Below, one piece after another: positions 1-12,000 of a DNA stretch of 64,000 nt (position 1 is its first letter; the number at the start of each line of letters is the position of its first letter). Source of the DNA: Asterias amurensis. Its lineage: Eukaryota > Echinodermata > Asteroidea > Forcipulatida > Asteriidae. The stretch covers positions 1,302,001-1,366,000 of the forward strand of contig NC_092669.1 in NCBI RefSeq assembly GCF_032118995.1, in the 5' to 3' direction. The translations under genes were made by a program, and so were the position numbers. The notes beneath the pieces are model-generated. The model did no database searches and was not told the DNA's origin. It was given only the letters and a program-made list of their open reading frames with translations.

Positions 1-552
1 CACCTCAAATATGTCAGAGCTAATTTAAAGTTCTCTCTTTTACTTTGTTGTCCTCTTTTTCCAACGTGAGGAGACAAACAAGTGCCCCAAAATCCCTCAC
101 ACTATGTTTCACTCTGCGATTCAAAAGAAATAGATGACATTACGTGTAATTAGCTGTGACAGGTGCATTGGACGTAAACGGTAAACGCCAGCGACAGTAG
201 TTAGTGTTCCCACCTGTAGGGCCTTGAGTAAAATGTAGCGAGAGGACAAATAAATTCCACAAGACTTTTATAGAAATGGTCTCAGACGATTCCCAGAGCA
301 TATTTTGTCTCACAACTTTCACAAAATTAGGAAAATAGTTGCTCAGATTACTCCCTGATTTTATCGTTAGAGTCCCCTTCGGAAAACTGCGAGTCTGAAA
401 CACTTGTTACGAAACATTTTGCTTGAAGCCCCGTAGGGAAATCAGTCGGATTTCAGAGACGGAGATTTCTGTCACCGGAAGAAACAACAGTAGGCAAAAC
501 TTTTGAGTCTCGACATTAAAAAAACTACTTTTAGGGTTTAGACGAAGCTCTT

Positions 553-609
553 AACCGGAAATTTAGCCAAACAACCGGAAATTTAGCCAAACAACCGGAA
601 ATTTAGCCA
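553..609. repeat. 20-bp tandem repeat, about 2.8 copies
   Basis: The unit AACCGGAAATTTAGCCAAAC is repeated with no changes across almost three copies. It is a short local duplication with no visible function. Confidence 0.9.
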
Positions 610-1044
610 CAGAAATAAAATCAAAATGTGCATTTATTGCTAATTGAAATTTTTATGGCTACTGTATTGCCACTGACAGCGTTATTCTTTAAAACTTTAT
701 TATGATTTATTACCACTTTGGTTAAAAACTTTCAACGTTTTATGTGTTTTTGCTGAAAACAATCTGTTTTGAATCCACTCGTTTTCCTCCTGAGGGAGGA
801 GGGAGGGTCCTAGTAACTTCGTTGACAAAACGAGAAAGCTTGCCGACTTTAATTTAGCTGAAATACAAGAAATCTTGGGAAAATAACCCGGGGTAGTACT
901 CTGGCAAATGCCTTGCCACAAGTCATCGCTCAATATTTTTCTTTGAGTTGTGGGATCAAGAATGGCAATGAACAATTCATCTTTAAAGATGCACTGATAA
1001 AAATATTTTACACATTTGACATTGGTGTTGAACAATGACAAATT

Positions 1045-1120
1045 AACTCTTGGGGGATTTTAACGAACGACCTCTGGATAAATGAACCAGTGGTTTACCA
1101 ACTGAACTATGTTGGTGGTC
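1045..1120 (-). mobile_element. tRNA-derived SINE head
   Basis: On the minus strand the sequence reads like a tRNA: an A-box-like TAGTTCAGTTGGTAAACCAC followed about 30 bp later by a decayed B box (GTCGTTCGTTAAAATCC). Acceptor-stem pairing is lost, so this is a SINE remnant and not a working tRNA gene. Confidence 0.5.
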
Positions 1121-1734
1121 TCGCTGTATTTGTCAATATCTTTGCTTTTATAAGATTTTGTTGTTTCCTTTTTTTAAGCAGATTTTATTTATTTTTTCTT
1201 AAAACTTTTAAATGTAACTCCTTTTTAGAAGTGTTTTAGAAAAAATTTCATCTTTAAGTGATTGTAAATGTAGGTAGACTGTTCGGGTTGTCACTGCTGA
1301 AAAAAAAGTGACTTAATCAGACTTAATCTAGAGTATAAATGCATGCACCGAATCTAATTCTTCTTGCCGGCCGAGCGTGTTGGCTTAAACGTGTCTGGCA
1401 ATTTTCGCTAAGTGCCAAACGTACTGGAAGAAATCACCGGCAAGAACTCGACAAGAACGGGTGTTAAAATTCACGCCCAAGGTGAGAAGAGAAAGGGTCT
1501 TAGAGTGCCATCGGCAGACTTCATTTTGTCTAGAATTAAAAGGCATGAGTTTGCATCAACTCAAATAACAAGGTGGGCTTGACTTTTTCAAGCGGGAGAC
1601 CTTTTTTAGATAACTCTGTTCCAAGAAAAACTTTAAATATTTTATCCCTTTTTGTTTGAACAATTTGTTTAAAGGGAATGTCAAGCCTGATAGTTCATGG
1701 AGGCAACGAAGGCGATTGCCTCCATGCCCTTTGG

Positions 1735-1850
1735 TCATTGCCTTGGTGCCCTTGAAATGCTCCAGTAGAAATTTAAAATGTCCTCATAGGGTGCCCTTTA
1801 CCAAGTAGAAAATGCCTCGGTGCCCTTGAATATGAGCATTTATGCCCCGA
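1735..1850. repeat. Dispersed repeat with 'GGTGCCCTTGAA' motif
   Basis: Two tandem half-units contain GGTGCCCTTGAA and GGGTGCCCTTTACCAAG. Related sequence, partly in the other orientation, occurs near 24725-24850, 44080-44260 and 50975-51205. The shared core pairs 'caccaaggcaatgacc' with 'tttctactgtagcatttcaa'. Family name unknown; likely a non-autonomous mobile element. Confidence 0.5.
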
Positions 1851-2159
1851 AATGTGAATCTGAGAAGCATTACTGCAGTATCGCTTCTCAGACTGTACAT
1901 TGTTATTGGGGATTATTCTTCCTGCCTGGACAAATTCGCTCCAGGTTTCCTGTACTTTCTCAAAAATGCGACCACCTTTTGAAACAAAATGTTCATAATT
2001 CCTGTGAGTTTTACTGTACACATCTACATTTCATTGGATTAAAACAATCAAACAGCTCCAAAAACAAAAGGTATACTTTTCCTTTAAAGATGACATTTGG
2101 TTTTGATTTTCATTCCTACCAAGATTTTCCTCGCTCTGTGTATATAATATCCTCCACAG

Positions 2160-2396
2160 AATGCATTATTAACGGAAATACACACCCTAAAAGAGTTAGG
2201 CATGGGTCAGACGCCACATAGTGCATCCCAGTCAGCCGTGAATTCTCCATTTAATCTTAGAGACTTGACAGATGGTCTTCAAGACTCTGGCTCATCCATC
2301 TTGGACTTAAAAAGAAAAAGACCGTCGTCATCGGTGAAGAGAAATATTTCATCGTTAATGTCAGATAGTTCGTGTGTGGAGAAAATCTCGGCTTAA
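2160..2396 (+). CDS. Possible terminal exon of an unidentified gene
   Basis: An open frame of 78 codons follows a good splice acceptor (TATCCTCCACAG, ending at 2159) and runs to a TAA at 2394. The in-frame stop at 2145 lies just upstream of the acceptor, as expected for an exon edge. The composition looks protein-like: a leucine-rich start, then a Ser-rich basic C-terminus with a KRKRPSSSVKR stretch and an end at ISA. I do not recognise the family. It lies on the same strand and only 0.6 kb before a mid-gene exon of the LGR, so it would have to be a nested gene, a retrocopy end or a chance frame. No clear poly(A) signal was seen. Confidence 0.3.
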   Translation, partial: NALLTEIHTLKELGMGQTPHSASQSAVNSPFNLRDLTDGLQDSGSSILDLKRKRPSSSVKRNISSLMSDSSCVEKISA

Positions 2397-2617
2397 CACC
2401 GATATGGAGGTGGCGGTTGTACTTGTTAGTTTTTACTCATACGGAGACCGAAGAAAGAAAGTTTTGGTTTTATTTGATGAAGAATGGCGGAAGGGGGGGG
2501 GGGGGTGGGGGAAGCAGGGGGTGGTTTGCTTAATTTTGTTCTCAAGCTCATGTGGGGGTTCTGTAAACCTAAAGTAAGGCAAGTAACAAAGTGTTTAAAG
2601 GGAAAAATTATCTCACC

Positions 2618-2812
2618 TGGGCACAGTTTCATGGAGCTGCTTAAGCAGAAAATATAGCTTCATCATTCTCTGCTTAGCAGGAACAAGCAGGATATCAGTC
2701 ACAAAAGGTGTGGCAATGTGTTTTGGCCGGTAACCTTACTCTGCCTGGTAAGCATTTTGTTGTTGGGCTAAGCTATTTTTTGTGTCTAACCAGCCCTATG
2801 AAACTAAACCCT
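2618..2812. mobile_element. MITE family B, diverged copy
   Basis: Family B is defined by terminal inverted repeats close to GGGCCCAATTTCATAGAGCT and an inner GCTTAGCA...TGCTAAGC motif. Here the left end reads GGGCACAGTTTCATGGAGCT and the right end is its decayed inverse, ending near 'cctatgaaactaaaccctg'. Confidence 0.6.
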
Positions 2813-3019
2813 GCTCCCAGCTATGGGTTGCTTCTATTTCATGGTTGGAAAGAGCCTTGATGTGTGGTCCCTTTGATTTTGTAAAATCTCCTCCGCCCCC
2901 CCCCCCCCCCCCTCAACTCTTCCAACCCCAGCTTTAAACAATGGCTATATTCCCTTCCCGTTAATTTTATGATTTTGTTTTATGTTTTGATTGCAATATT
3001 TATTTGACCTTTTTCACAG

Positions 3020-6000
3020 TGATCTTCAGCTAAACATATTCCAGAAACTTCCCAGTAAGGCCTTCCATCCCGACCTTGCCAACCTAAGAACGCTGTAAGT
3101 AGAAAGTAAAAATATTCATGGCCCATCGGTCTAGGTCACCGGACCCAAGCTCTGGGGTCAGTTTCACAAAGACAATCCTAACTTAGGACTATAATCACAC
3201 CCTAAATGCTTGGGCCACCCATTCCTAACGTTACAAAAACCATTCCCTGTCCACTTACCCAGACAAAAAACATTCCCTCCCCTGTCCCCCATATCCCCGC
3301 TCAATGTTGACTGGAACACAGAAGACCGTGCAACAATGAAAACATTGAAAGGGGGCAGGGGGGGCCCCCAACGAGATATGGCTGGGATTCTAGTCCCAGG
3401 AGATATTAAAAACTTAAGGCTGAGGCTAAGTTAGGAAGAGTAACTCATCCTTATTCAAGATGAGACTCTTTGTGAAATCCACCCCTGGTGTTGTCAGCAG
3501 CAGTCATGACACTTGTGCCCTTGAGCAGTAACTTAACCTTTTTGGTTCGTAAGAAGATGGGAAGGTAGTGTATTCTGCTGATAACCCTGTTTCAGGCCAA
3601 GGAGGAGGTGGCAACATGGCCCTGGTGACACTAAAAGTGTAATCCTCACCTTGAAGTGGCGAACCGTAGCCTTCATTAACAAAATTTTACACACTTTCCA
3701 ACTTGAGTATACATCAGGGCTAAAACTTCACCTCCGGAACTTGGTTTTGGACCCCAGAACTTTATTTTGTACCTTTGCGTCACAGTCTTAGATCTCCAGC
3801 CGTCGATATCACCAAACTCTTGCTAACTTAGGATTAACCTTAGGACTTGGGATGAGTCCCAGCCTTGCACTGTAACATGTGAACCTTAAGATTAGTCCTA
3901 AGTTAAGATGAGTTACTCGCGATTTCGTTAGCATTTCGTTGAATCGGCTACATGTGTCAGACCTGAATGCTCGGATACTTTCTCTCTCTGTCCAATCATC
4001 ATCTTCTCTTTGTCTCTCAACAGAAACTTGAACAGCAACTACATCGAAGACTTTCCAGGACATGCCCTGTTGAACCTTCACTCTCTCCGACATCTTTATG
4101 TTGAGGGGAACAGACTCAACCGAATCCCAACAGAAGCCATCAGCCTGGTTCCAGAGCTTACAGTTCTTCTGCTTAGCAGCAACGCCATCACGATGGTACA
4201 GGATCACGCCTTTCAGAATAACACTAAGCTGATTGAGCTGTAAGTAGAACTAGTCCCAGGAGATATTAAAAACTTAAGGCTGAGGCTAAGATAGGAAGAG
4301 TAACTTGTCTAGGGTCTGCTAGGGTCGAATCAAAACGCCAGGCCGTTAACTATTACTTGCATTTATACAATAGGTCCTTTTGATTTGTAAGCCGTTACCA
4401 ACAGCTAATTCTATTTTCTTCTTATTTTTGTTATTTTTTCTAGGAGCTTGAATAACAACAGCATCCAAGTGATTTCAACTCATGCTTTCTCAGGACTCTA
4501 CAATCTAAAAGGATTAGACTTTAGGTACAACTACCATCGGATAAAAAACATCAAACAAGGGGCGTTCCGGAACCTTACCAGCCTCAACGCTCTGTGAGTA
4601 GTTTTTTTTTCAAAGATAGTCTAAAAAACTGTTTTTTTGTCATTCTACTCCATGTTGCCGTGGTAATTATGTGGTTATTTCATCTCTCCATCTCCTTTCT
4701 TGTTTTTCTCTTCTTCTTCTGCCTGTCTTGGTTGCCATTCTGTGAGTCTCTTGGTTTATATGTCTTCCTTTCTTGCTAAGTGCCCCGCTCTTCTCTATTC
4801 TAATTCTCTGATCTTCTCTGATTATATCGCTGACCTTCTTTTGTCTTGTGGTTTCTTTAGAGGTACTGCTGTTGATTTCACCAAACTCTTTCTTACTTAG
4901 GATTAATCTTAGGACTTAGGACGGGTTAAGTTCCGTATCCATAGACATTAGGACGCATTGAACCCATTCTAGATAGGATTAATCCCAGCGTTTCAGGAAA
5001 CTGGCTGCTGGACACCATGTAATTGCTGTCAAAGACCAGTATTCTCACTTGGTGTATCCTAACACAATGCATAACATAACTAATCATGTTCACTCAATTG
5101 GTCACCAAAGTTGCAAGAAACTAATGAAAGAAAAAATACCTTTCTTGCACAAGTTGTGTGCTTTCAGATGCATAACAAAACATTAAAATACTTCAGGCCT
5201 GAAGCCTTTAAATATTTGAGTTGGAAATTACCTCTTTCTCAAAAACTTACTTCAGAGTTAGAAATTACCTCTTTCTCAAAAACTTACTTCAGAGGGAGCT
5301 GTTTCTCAAAATGTTTTTCACTATCAACAGCTCTCCATTGCTTGTTACCAAGTAAGTTTTTATGCTAACAAATATTTTGAGTAGTTACCAATAGTGTCCA
5401 GTGCATTTAAAGACTAGTCTTCTCACTTGGTGTTTCTCAACATATGCATAAAATAACAAACCTGTGAAAATTTGAGCTCAATTGGTTGTCAAAGTTGCGA
5501 GATAATGAAATCAAAAACACCCTTGTAAAACGAAGTTGTGTGCTTTCAGATGCTTGATTTCGAGACCTCAAATTCTAAATCTGAGGTCTCAAAATCAAAT
5601 TTGTGGAAAATTATTTCTTTCTCAAAAACTACTTCACTTCAGTGGGAGCCATTTCTCGCAATGTTTTATACTTTCAATCTCTCCCCATTACTGGTTACCA
5701 AGTAAGGTTTTATGGCAATAATTATTTTGAGTAATTACCAATAGTGTCCGGTGCCTGTAATGACATTTTCAGACATCTCTAGTTTACAATTGAGCATGGA
5801 CTTCTCTGCAGGCATAAAATGGTTAATGTCACATAGAAGGGCCACTAAGGGATTAGCAATTTGATTTTATTTTTCTCCGAAATTGTGGGTGGTTCAAAAG
5901 AAATTAACTGAAAAATGCTCTTTGGATCATGAGCAATGGTTGAATTGTAATCTAATAAAAATATGTTTGTGCTCTTTTGAATGTTTTTCTGTCACAAATG

Positions 6001-9000
6001 TGTTGCCTGTGTGTTTCATATTTCATTCTTTTTTTGTGTAATATTTTTAATGACTGTCTTTTTAAACTGTACATTTCAGGTTTTTGGCCGCTATATGGCA
6101 GTGTTTTAATAAACCATGAGTAATAATTGGTGTAAGCCAGGAAAAGCCACTAAAAACTACTGACGTTGAACACTTTTGAGTCTAAAGTACTCTACTGCTA
6201 ACTCTGTTTTTCAGTGTTTAGATTTCATATTTCCTCAATTTATTGTGTTTTTTTGTCTTTTTTCTCCAGTAAATATTTTGCTTTGCCTTTGTTTCTTTCT
6301 TCAGAGCAATATCAGACGTCGACAACCTCAGTGAGTTTCCAGACCTGTCAGGAACAACCAGCCTAGAAAGATTGTAAGCTTCATTACTTTGGATTCGCCA
6401 AAAGTTATTTAAATTTTATTAATCCAAATTAATATTTGTTAAATTAACACAAACTTCTGTAATATTATGATCTCAGGAGTATTTATTTTGCTCTCTGTTG
6501 ATCCTTTCTTAAAGAAATATTACAGAATTGGTAAGAAAACATCGTCTAAGATCACAGATTCACATAAAACGTACACAGTCTAATGATGATGATATTATAA
6601 AACATCCCTTGAAATATTTCTGTCTGAAATGTCATATTATGATAATAAATAAATACAACTAATTTTCTGTTTGGAGTTTATCACTCAGTGAGCAGTTTAT
6701 TCAATATTTTTTAATCAATGTCACGCAAAATGTGTTCTCGGTTTTTCTACTACTTTCTCATGACCCAGATGGCTGATTGCTCTCAAACTTCTACAGGTTT
6801 GTCAGTTTATGTATATAGTGGATTACATAAAGTGCTAACACTGCCAGCAACTGTTTTTTTTAATAAAAAATATAAAAAAATGATCACAATGACATTGTTA
6901 ATCTTAAAAGTTGTGAGTATTTGTGCCGCAAAATAAATTATAATTTCATTCCTTTGCAGGACTATAGATAGATGTTCCCTAACGTCCATACCAACAACTT
7001 TTTGTGACGGAATGCACCATCTTGTAGAATTGTAAGTAAATTCATTCCAATCCTCTGGTTTTCAAGAAACATATCATAAAGGGATTGAACATCATTGGTT
7101 ATTGGAAGAGTAAATTCATTTAATCCTCTAGTTTTCAAGAAACATCATAAAGGGTTGGAACATATTTGGTGATTTGAAGAGTATATTCATTCAAATCCTG
7201 TAGTTATTAAGAAACATATCATAAATGAACTCATATTTGGATTTTAGAATTGGAGTACATTCATTCCAATCGTCTAGTATTCAAGAATAAACATAGACAT
7301 ATTTTAAACTTTGCTTGATTTTTTTATATTAATTTCAGAGATCTTCACAATAACAAGATCGAGTCATTACCTAGTTTTTCGAATTGCTCTCAACTCCGAT
7401 ATTTGTAAGTATTAAAACATAATTTTGGTGCCCTAGCTATGGACCAATCTGACGAAACAAAATTGGTAGCGCCCTTCCATACTCACACAAAAATTTACTG
7501 CAAAAGTATTGAACCTCTGATTCCATTTTACGAGGCTGAGATCAACAGCTTCTCATGCTCTTCACAAAGCAAGTTTTTATTTGTATAACTACAAAAGGTA
7601 TGCGCTCTCCTTAAAGACAGTGGACACTATTGGTAATTGTCAAAGACCAGGCTTCTCATTTGGTGTATCTCAACATATGCATAAAATAACAAACCTGTGA
7701 AAATTTCAGCTCAATTGGTCGTCGAAGTTGCGAGGTCACTATGAAAGAAAAAAACACCCTTGTCACACAAAGTTGCGTGCTTTCACAGTTGCTTGATTTC
7801 AAGACCTCAAATTAAAAATCTGAGGTCTCGAAATCAAATTCTTGGAAAATTACTTCTTTCTTGAAAACTACGGCACTTAAGAGGGAGCCGTTTCACACAA
7901 TGTTAAATACTATCAACCTCTCCTCATAACTTGTTACCAAGTAAGGTTTTATGCTGATAATTATTTTGAGTAATTACCAATAGTGTCCACTGCCTTTGAA
8001 TGTCTTCCATGTTCTCCTTCTCCAAAAGGAATCTTGGTCTCAACAAGCTTTCCTCTTTAGACGGCACACCCTTCCAAGGTCTTAATCAGCTGTCACATCT
8101 CTACCTTCGAGATAATAACATTGAACGTATCAGAGCAGACAGCTTTGAGGGTCTATCTGGAGCTTATGAATTGTAAGTGTTTAAGTTTGAATTATTTCTT
8201 TGTTCCACCCCAAATCATTTAAAATATACCCAGTCAGTTCCCCTTATGGTTTATTATATTGATATTTGAAATGACAAGTCGCGTCCCTTTAAGGGGATCC
8301 CATGGCTGTCGCTTCCCAGGTTATTTCGTACTCTGCATGTGATCCCTGGCTACACAGCCATTCTGGGTTACATGGCTTCTAACTGGCACCCCTGAACAAA
8401 GATATTGACAAAATAGGGAGACTGTCAGCATAGGACTTGATAGCTCAGTTGCTAGAGCGCCGTTGGTTCCAATCTGGATCTAGTAATGTTTTTTCTTTCA
8501 AATCATATTAATTTCAAATCGACCATATTCACACATTTTTTTGTAAGGTCCAAACTGCCCAATCAAAGGCAACGTGTCCCTTCAAAGTAAAAACCAAGTC
8601 ATCGTGGACGGAGTTGACAAAACATTATTTTCCACTTTTAATTTGTAGGGATCTTGGCAACAACGACATCATTGAAATTGATGAGAAAGCTTTCTTGCCT
8701 TTGAAACGACTGGAAACATTGTAAGTAAAGGTCAATAATTCCCGTGTTTTTTTTTTTAAATCTAAATAAATTGTCAGAGCCCATGGGAGCTGGTTCAGGG
8801 TCTGGCATTTTCAAGGTGTTGTTTGAGTCTCAATTGGGGTAGTTTTTTAAATTCGGTTTAAACTTGATTTGTTAAAGTTTTAAAAGTGTTCAGACACACA
8901 AATTTAAAACCGAATGAGTGAAAAACTGCCTTAAAATCTACTAATGTACTGTATTTTAACGACCTCCAAGTTAAGTGGTTTGCGGTGGTGTGTGGCACGG

Positions 9001-12000
9001 TTGGCTGCAGATTGTGCTCTGCAGACCTGTCATAAAAATAATGATCAATTTGAGAGAACTGTCAACAAGAGTGATAAAGCACTTATAAGAACTACATACA
9101 ATCTATTTTTAATGCCTTGTTCCTAGAATCATACCCACACGTTCATACTTGACTGAATTTCACTAGAGTTTAGCAAATCATTTTCCAAGGAAATTGATGA
9201 AAATAATACACTCCACTGTTGTTATTAAAGGGAAGGTACACTATTGGTCATTGTCAAAGACCAGTGTTCTCACTCGGTGTATCTCAACATATGCATAAAA
9301 TAAACCTTTGCAAATTTGAGCTCAATTGGTCATCGGAGTTGGGAGAAAATGATGAAAGAAAAACACCCTTGTTGGAGGAATTTGTGTGCTTTCAGATAGT
9401 AATAAAAGACTTCTGGCTAGAAGTCTTTTATTATTTTTGTGAGAAATTACCCTTATTTCAAAATCTATGCTACTTCAGAGAGAGTCGTTTCTCACAATGT
9501 TTTATACTATCAACAGCTCTCCAATGCTCGTTACCAAGTCAGTTTTTAAGTTAATATTTGTTTTGAGTAATTACCAAATGTGTACCTTCCCTTTAAATGT
9601 AAAGTAGACCTTGAGCGTTTGGAACCAGTTCATTGTCAAGTTTTTGTGAAATAATCACAGGGCAGTAATTACAGGAGACTCACGCAAATCCAATGCACCT
9701 ACTAAAATAACTTTGGGGAAATTGTTTTACTCATTTCTCAACAACAACAGCATCTCAGCAAGTAATATTTTAATAGAAGTTTTCTGCTATCATTATCTTA
9801 ACCTGTGTAAGTTGAATGTAAATCTGTGGACCCAAACCCTTTAATAGATTGGACGATTAAATCTTCTCAATACTGTATTGAAATTGTCACTTTTTTTCTT
9901 TTATTGTAGACACTTAAACGGGAACAGGTTTCCCGATTTCCCGACAGCTGGACTTGAAAGACTTCTCAACATTTATACCTTTGATAATATTCATCTTGAA
10001 TCCTTCCCTAAACCGTCCGAACTTCCCAAGATTATTAAGATCATCTCATCCTACCCTTACCATTGTTGCAATTACATCAGTCTGAACGAAGTCAACTCCG
10101 TCAAAAATACTCCAGAGGTATGACAATTTTTATTTGCAAGAAAAGTTCCACAAATGAACCAGTCATGAAAAAAAATCCTCATTATTAGCTGTTTCCTTTT
10201 TCAAACTTAAGATTGAATATGAAATCAAACATAAGCCAGGTTCACACAACAACAAAATCCCCTGGTACTTCCCAGGGGTGGATTTCACAAAGATCTAAGA
10301 CTAGTCTTATCTCGACTTATGACGAGTTACTTGTCCTAACTTAGGACTAGCCTTAAGTTTTTAATAACTCCTAAAGAGTCATAGGACCATCTTTGTTAAA
10401 TTGACCCCAGGAATCTCCCAGGAGAGTCCCAAGAAACTCCCTGGCTTGTTTGGTTCACATTAGAAATGCCAACCCTGGCAAATTCCTGGGTACCAGGGCT
10501 ACACTACCAGGGCTTGCTAGAGGTCAACGATTTCTGCCTGCCCGAGTTTACTTCAGTGTAATGTAAATTGTTGACTCACTGTCTAAGGTTGGACAAATTC
10601 TGTGTTGATCTCGCTGTACTTTATATGCACATGTTATTTCAGCTGATAGGCAGTTCTTGAATGCGCAATTCCTGCTGCATGGCTTGTAGTGTGAAGAAGT
10701 AGGGGTGCGTGCGTAAAGACAAGGCTGTGGCTGCAGTGCGATGAAATGGAACCAGTGCTTAGTAAAGAAATATGTTAAAGCGCCTTAGAATAGGCAAGTA
10801 GAAGCCTGATGACGATTGATAGATTAAAGAGCCGGGACAAGACAGGGGCTTTATGCTTAATTTTCGAGACCTCAAACTCTAAATCTGAGGTCTCAAAATC
10901 AAATTCGCGGGAAAATTGCTTCTTTCTCGAAAACTACATCACTTCAGAGGGAGCCATTTCTCACAATGTTATATACCATCAACCTCTCTCCATTACTCGT
11001 CACCAAGTACGGTTTTATGCTAATAATGCTTTTGAGTAGGGCATTATTACCAATAGTGTCCACTGCTTTAAAGATGTTTTAAGTGAGTTCTTTTGTTTCT
11101 TTCTTAATGCAGATCAAGGAGACTTACACATGGACGTTATCTTCTTCAATATACGATTACAACGGTAACTTTAAAAGGATCTATGTACTTTTTTTCTAAC
11201 ACAAAGCACAATGTCCACAGATTTACATTAAACATACTCCGTTTGAAGATAATGATAGTAGAAAGCTTCCCTTAAAAATTACTTGCTGAGGTGCTGTAGT
11301 TTAACGACAGGATTAACGAGATGATAATGAAAGAAAAAACACCCTTGTCACACGAAGTTGTGTTCCTCTCTCACTTGCTTGATTTCGAGACCTCTAATTC
11401 CGAGGTCTCAAAATCAAATTCATGGAAAATTACTTCTTTTTCGAAAACTACATTACTTCAGAGGGAGCCGTTTCTTACAATGTTTTATACTACCAACCAA
11501 CTACTCATTACCAAGTAAGGTTTTATGCTGATAACTATTTTGAGTAATAACCAATAGTGTCCACTGTCTTTAATCTGGATTAACTTATCTGCTTACAGGA
11601 GGTAACAGCAGCAGCTCTGATTTGGCAGATGACTGGTATGATAGACCTTGGGAACAACAGTACAACATCAGCGGAGTTCCGATTCAGATTCATTCAAACA
11701 TCAGCTGTTCCCCCACTCCAGGTAAACCAAAACCCTCGCTACCATAGAACCTATCGCGAATACTTGCTTTGCGCGCTGTAGGCATTGACGAGGTGCATGC
11801 TGGTCTAGTTGGCGCTCAAGTTTGATCCAAAGCTGGACAAGCATGCACCTCATTCAATAGTTCGGGCTTGCGCAGTGGTTGCTTGCAAAAAGGTCTATGG
11901 GCAGCGCCCTGTATCAATACCCATAGTCACTAACCCCCGGAGGGGAAAACACTAGAAATCAACGCTAATTTGGCTAACCGAAGGTGACTGTTTTGCATGC

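Larger units (their letters stand above)
1..2159. other. Repeat-rich flank without a convincing gene
   Basis: AT-rich DNA. I see a 20-bp tandem repeat, a tRNA-derived SINE head and a dispersed repeat, listed separately. Open frames here, such as 700-1041 on the minus strand, lack splice context and recognisable domains. The 5' exons of the receptor gene that enters the window at 3020 were not found here. Confidence 0.5.

Noticed and set aside
700-1041. 113-codon minus-strand frame
   Set aside because: No domain, no splice context, and it runs up to a SINE remnant.
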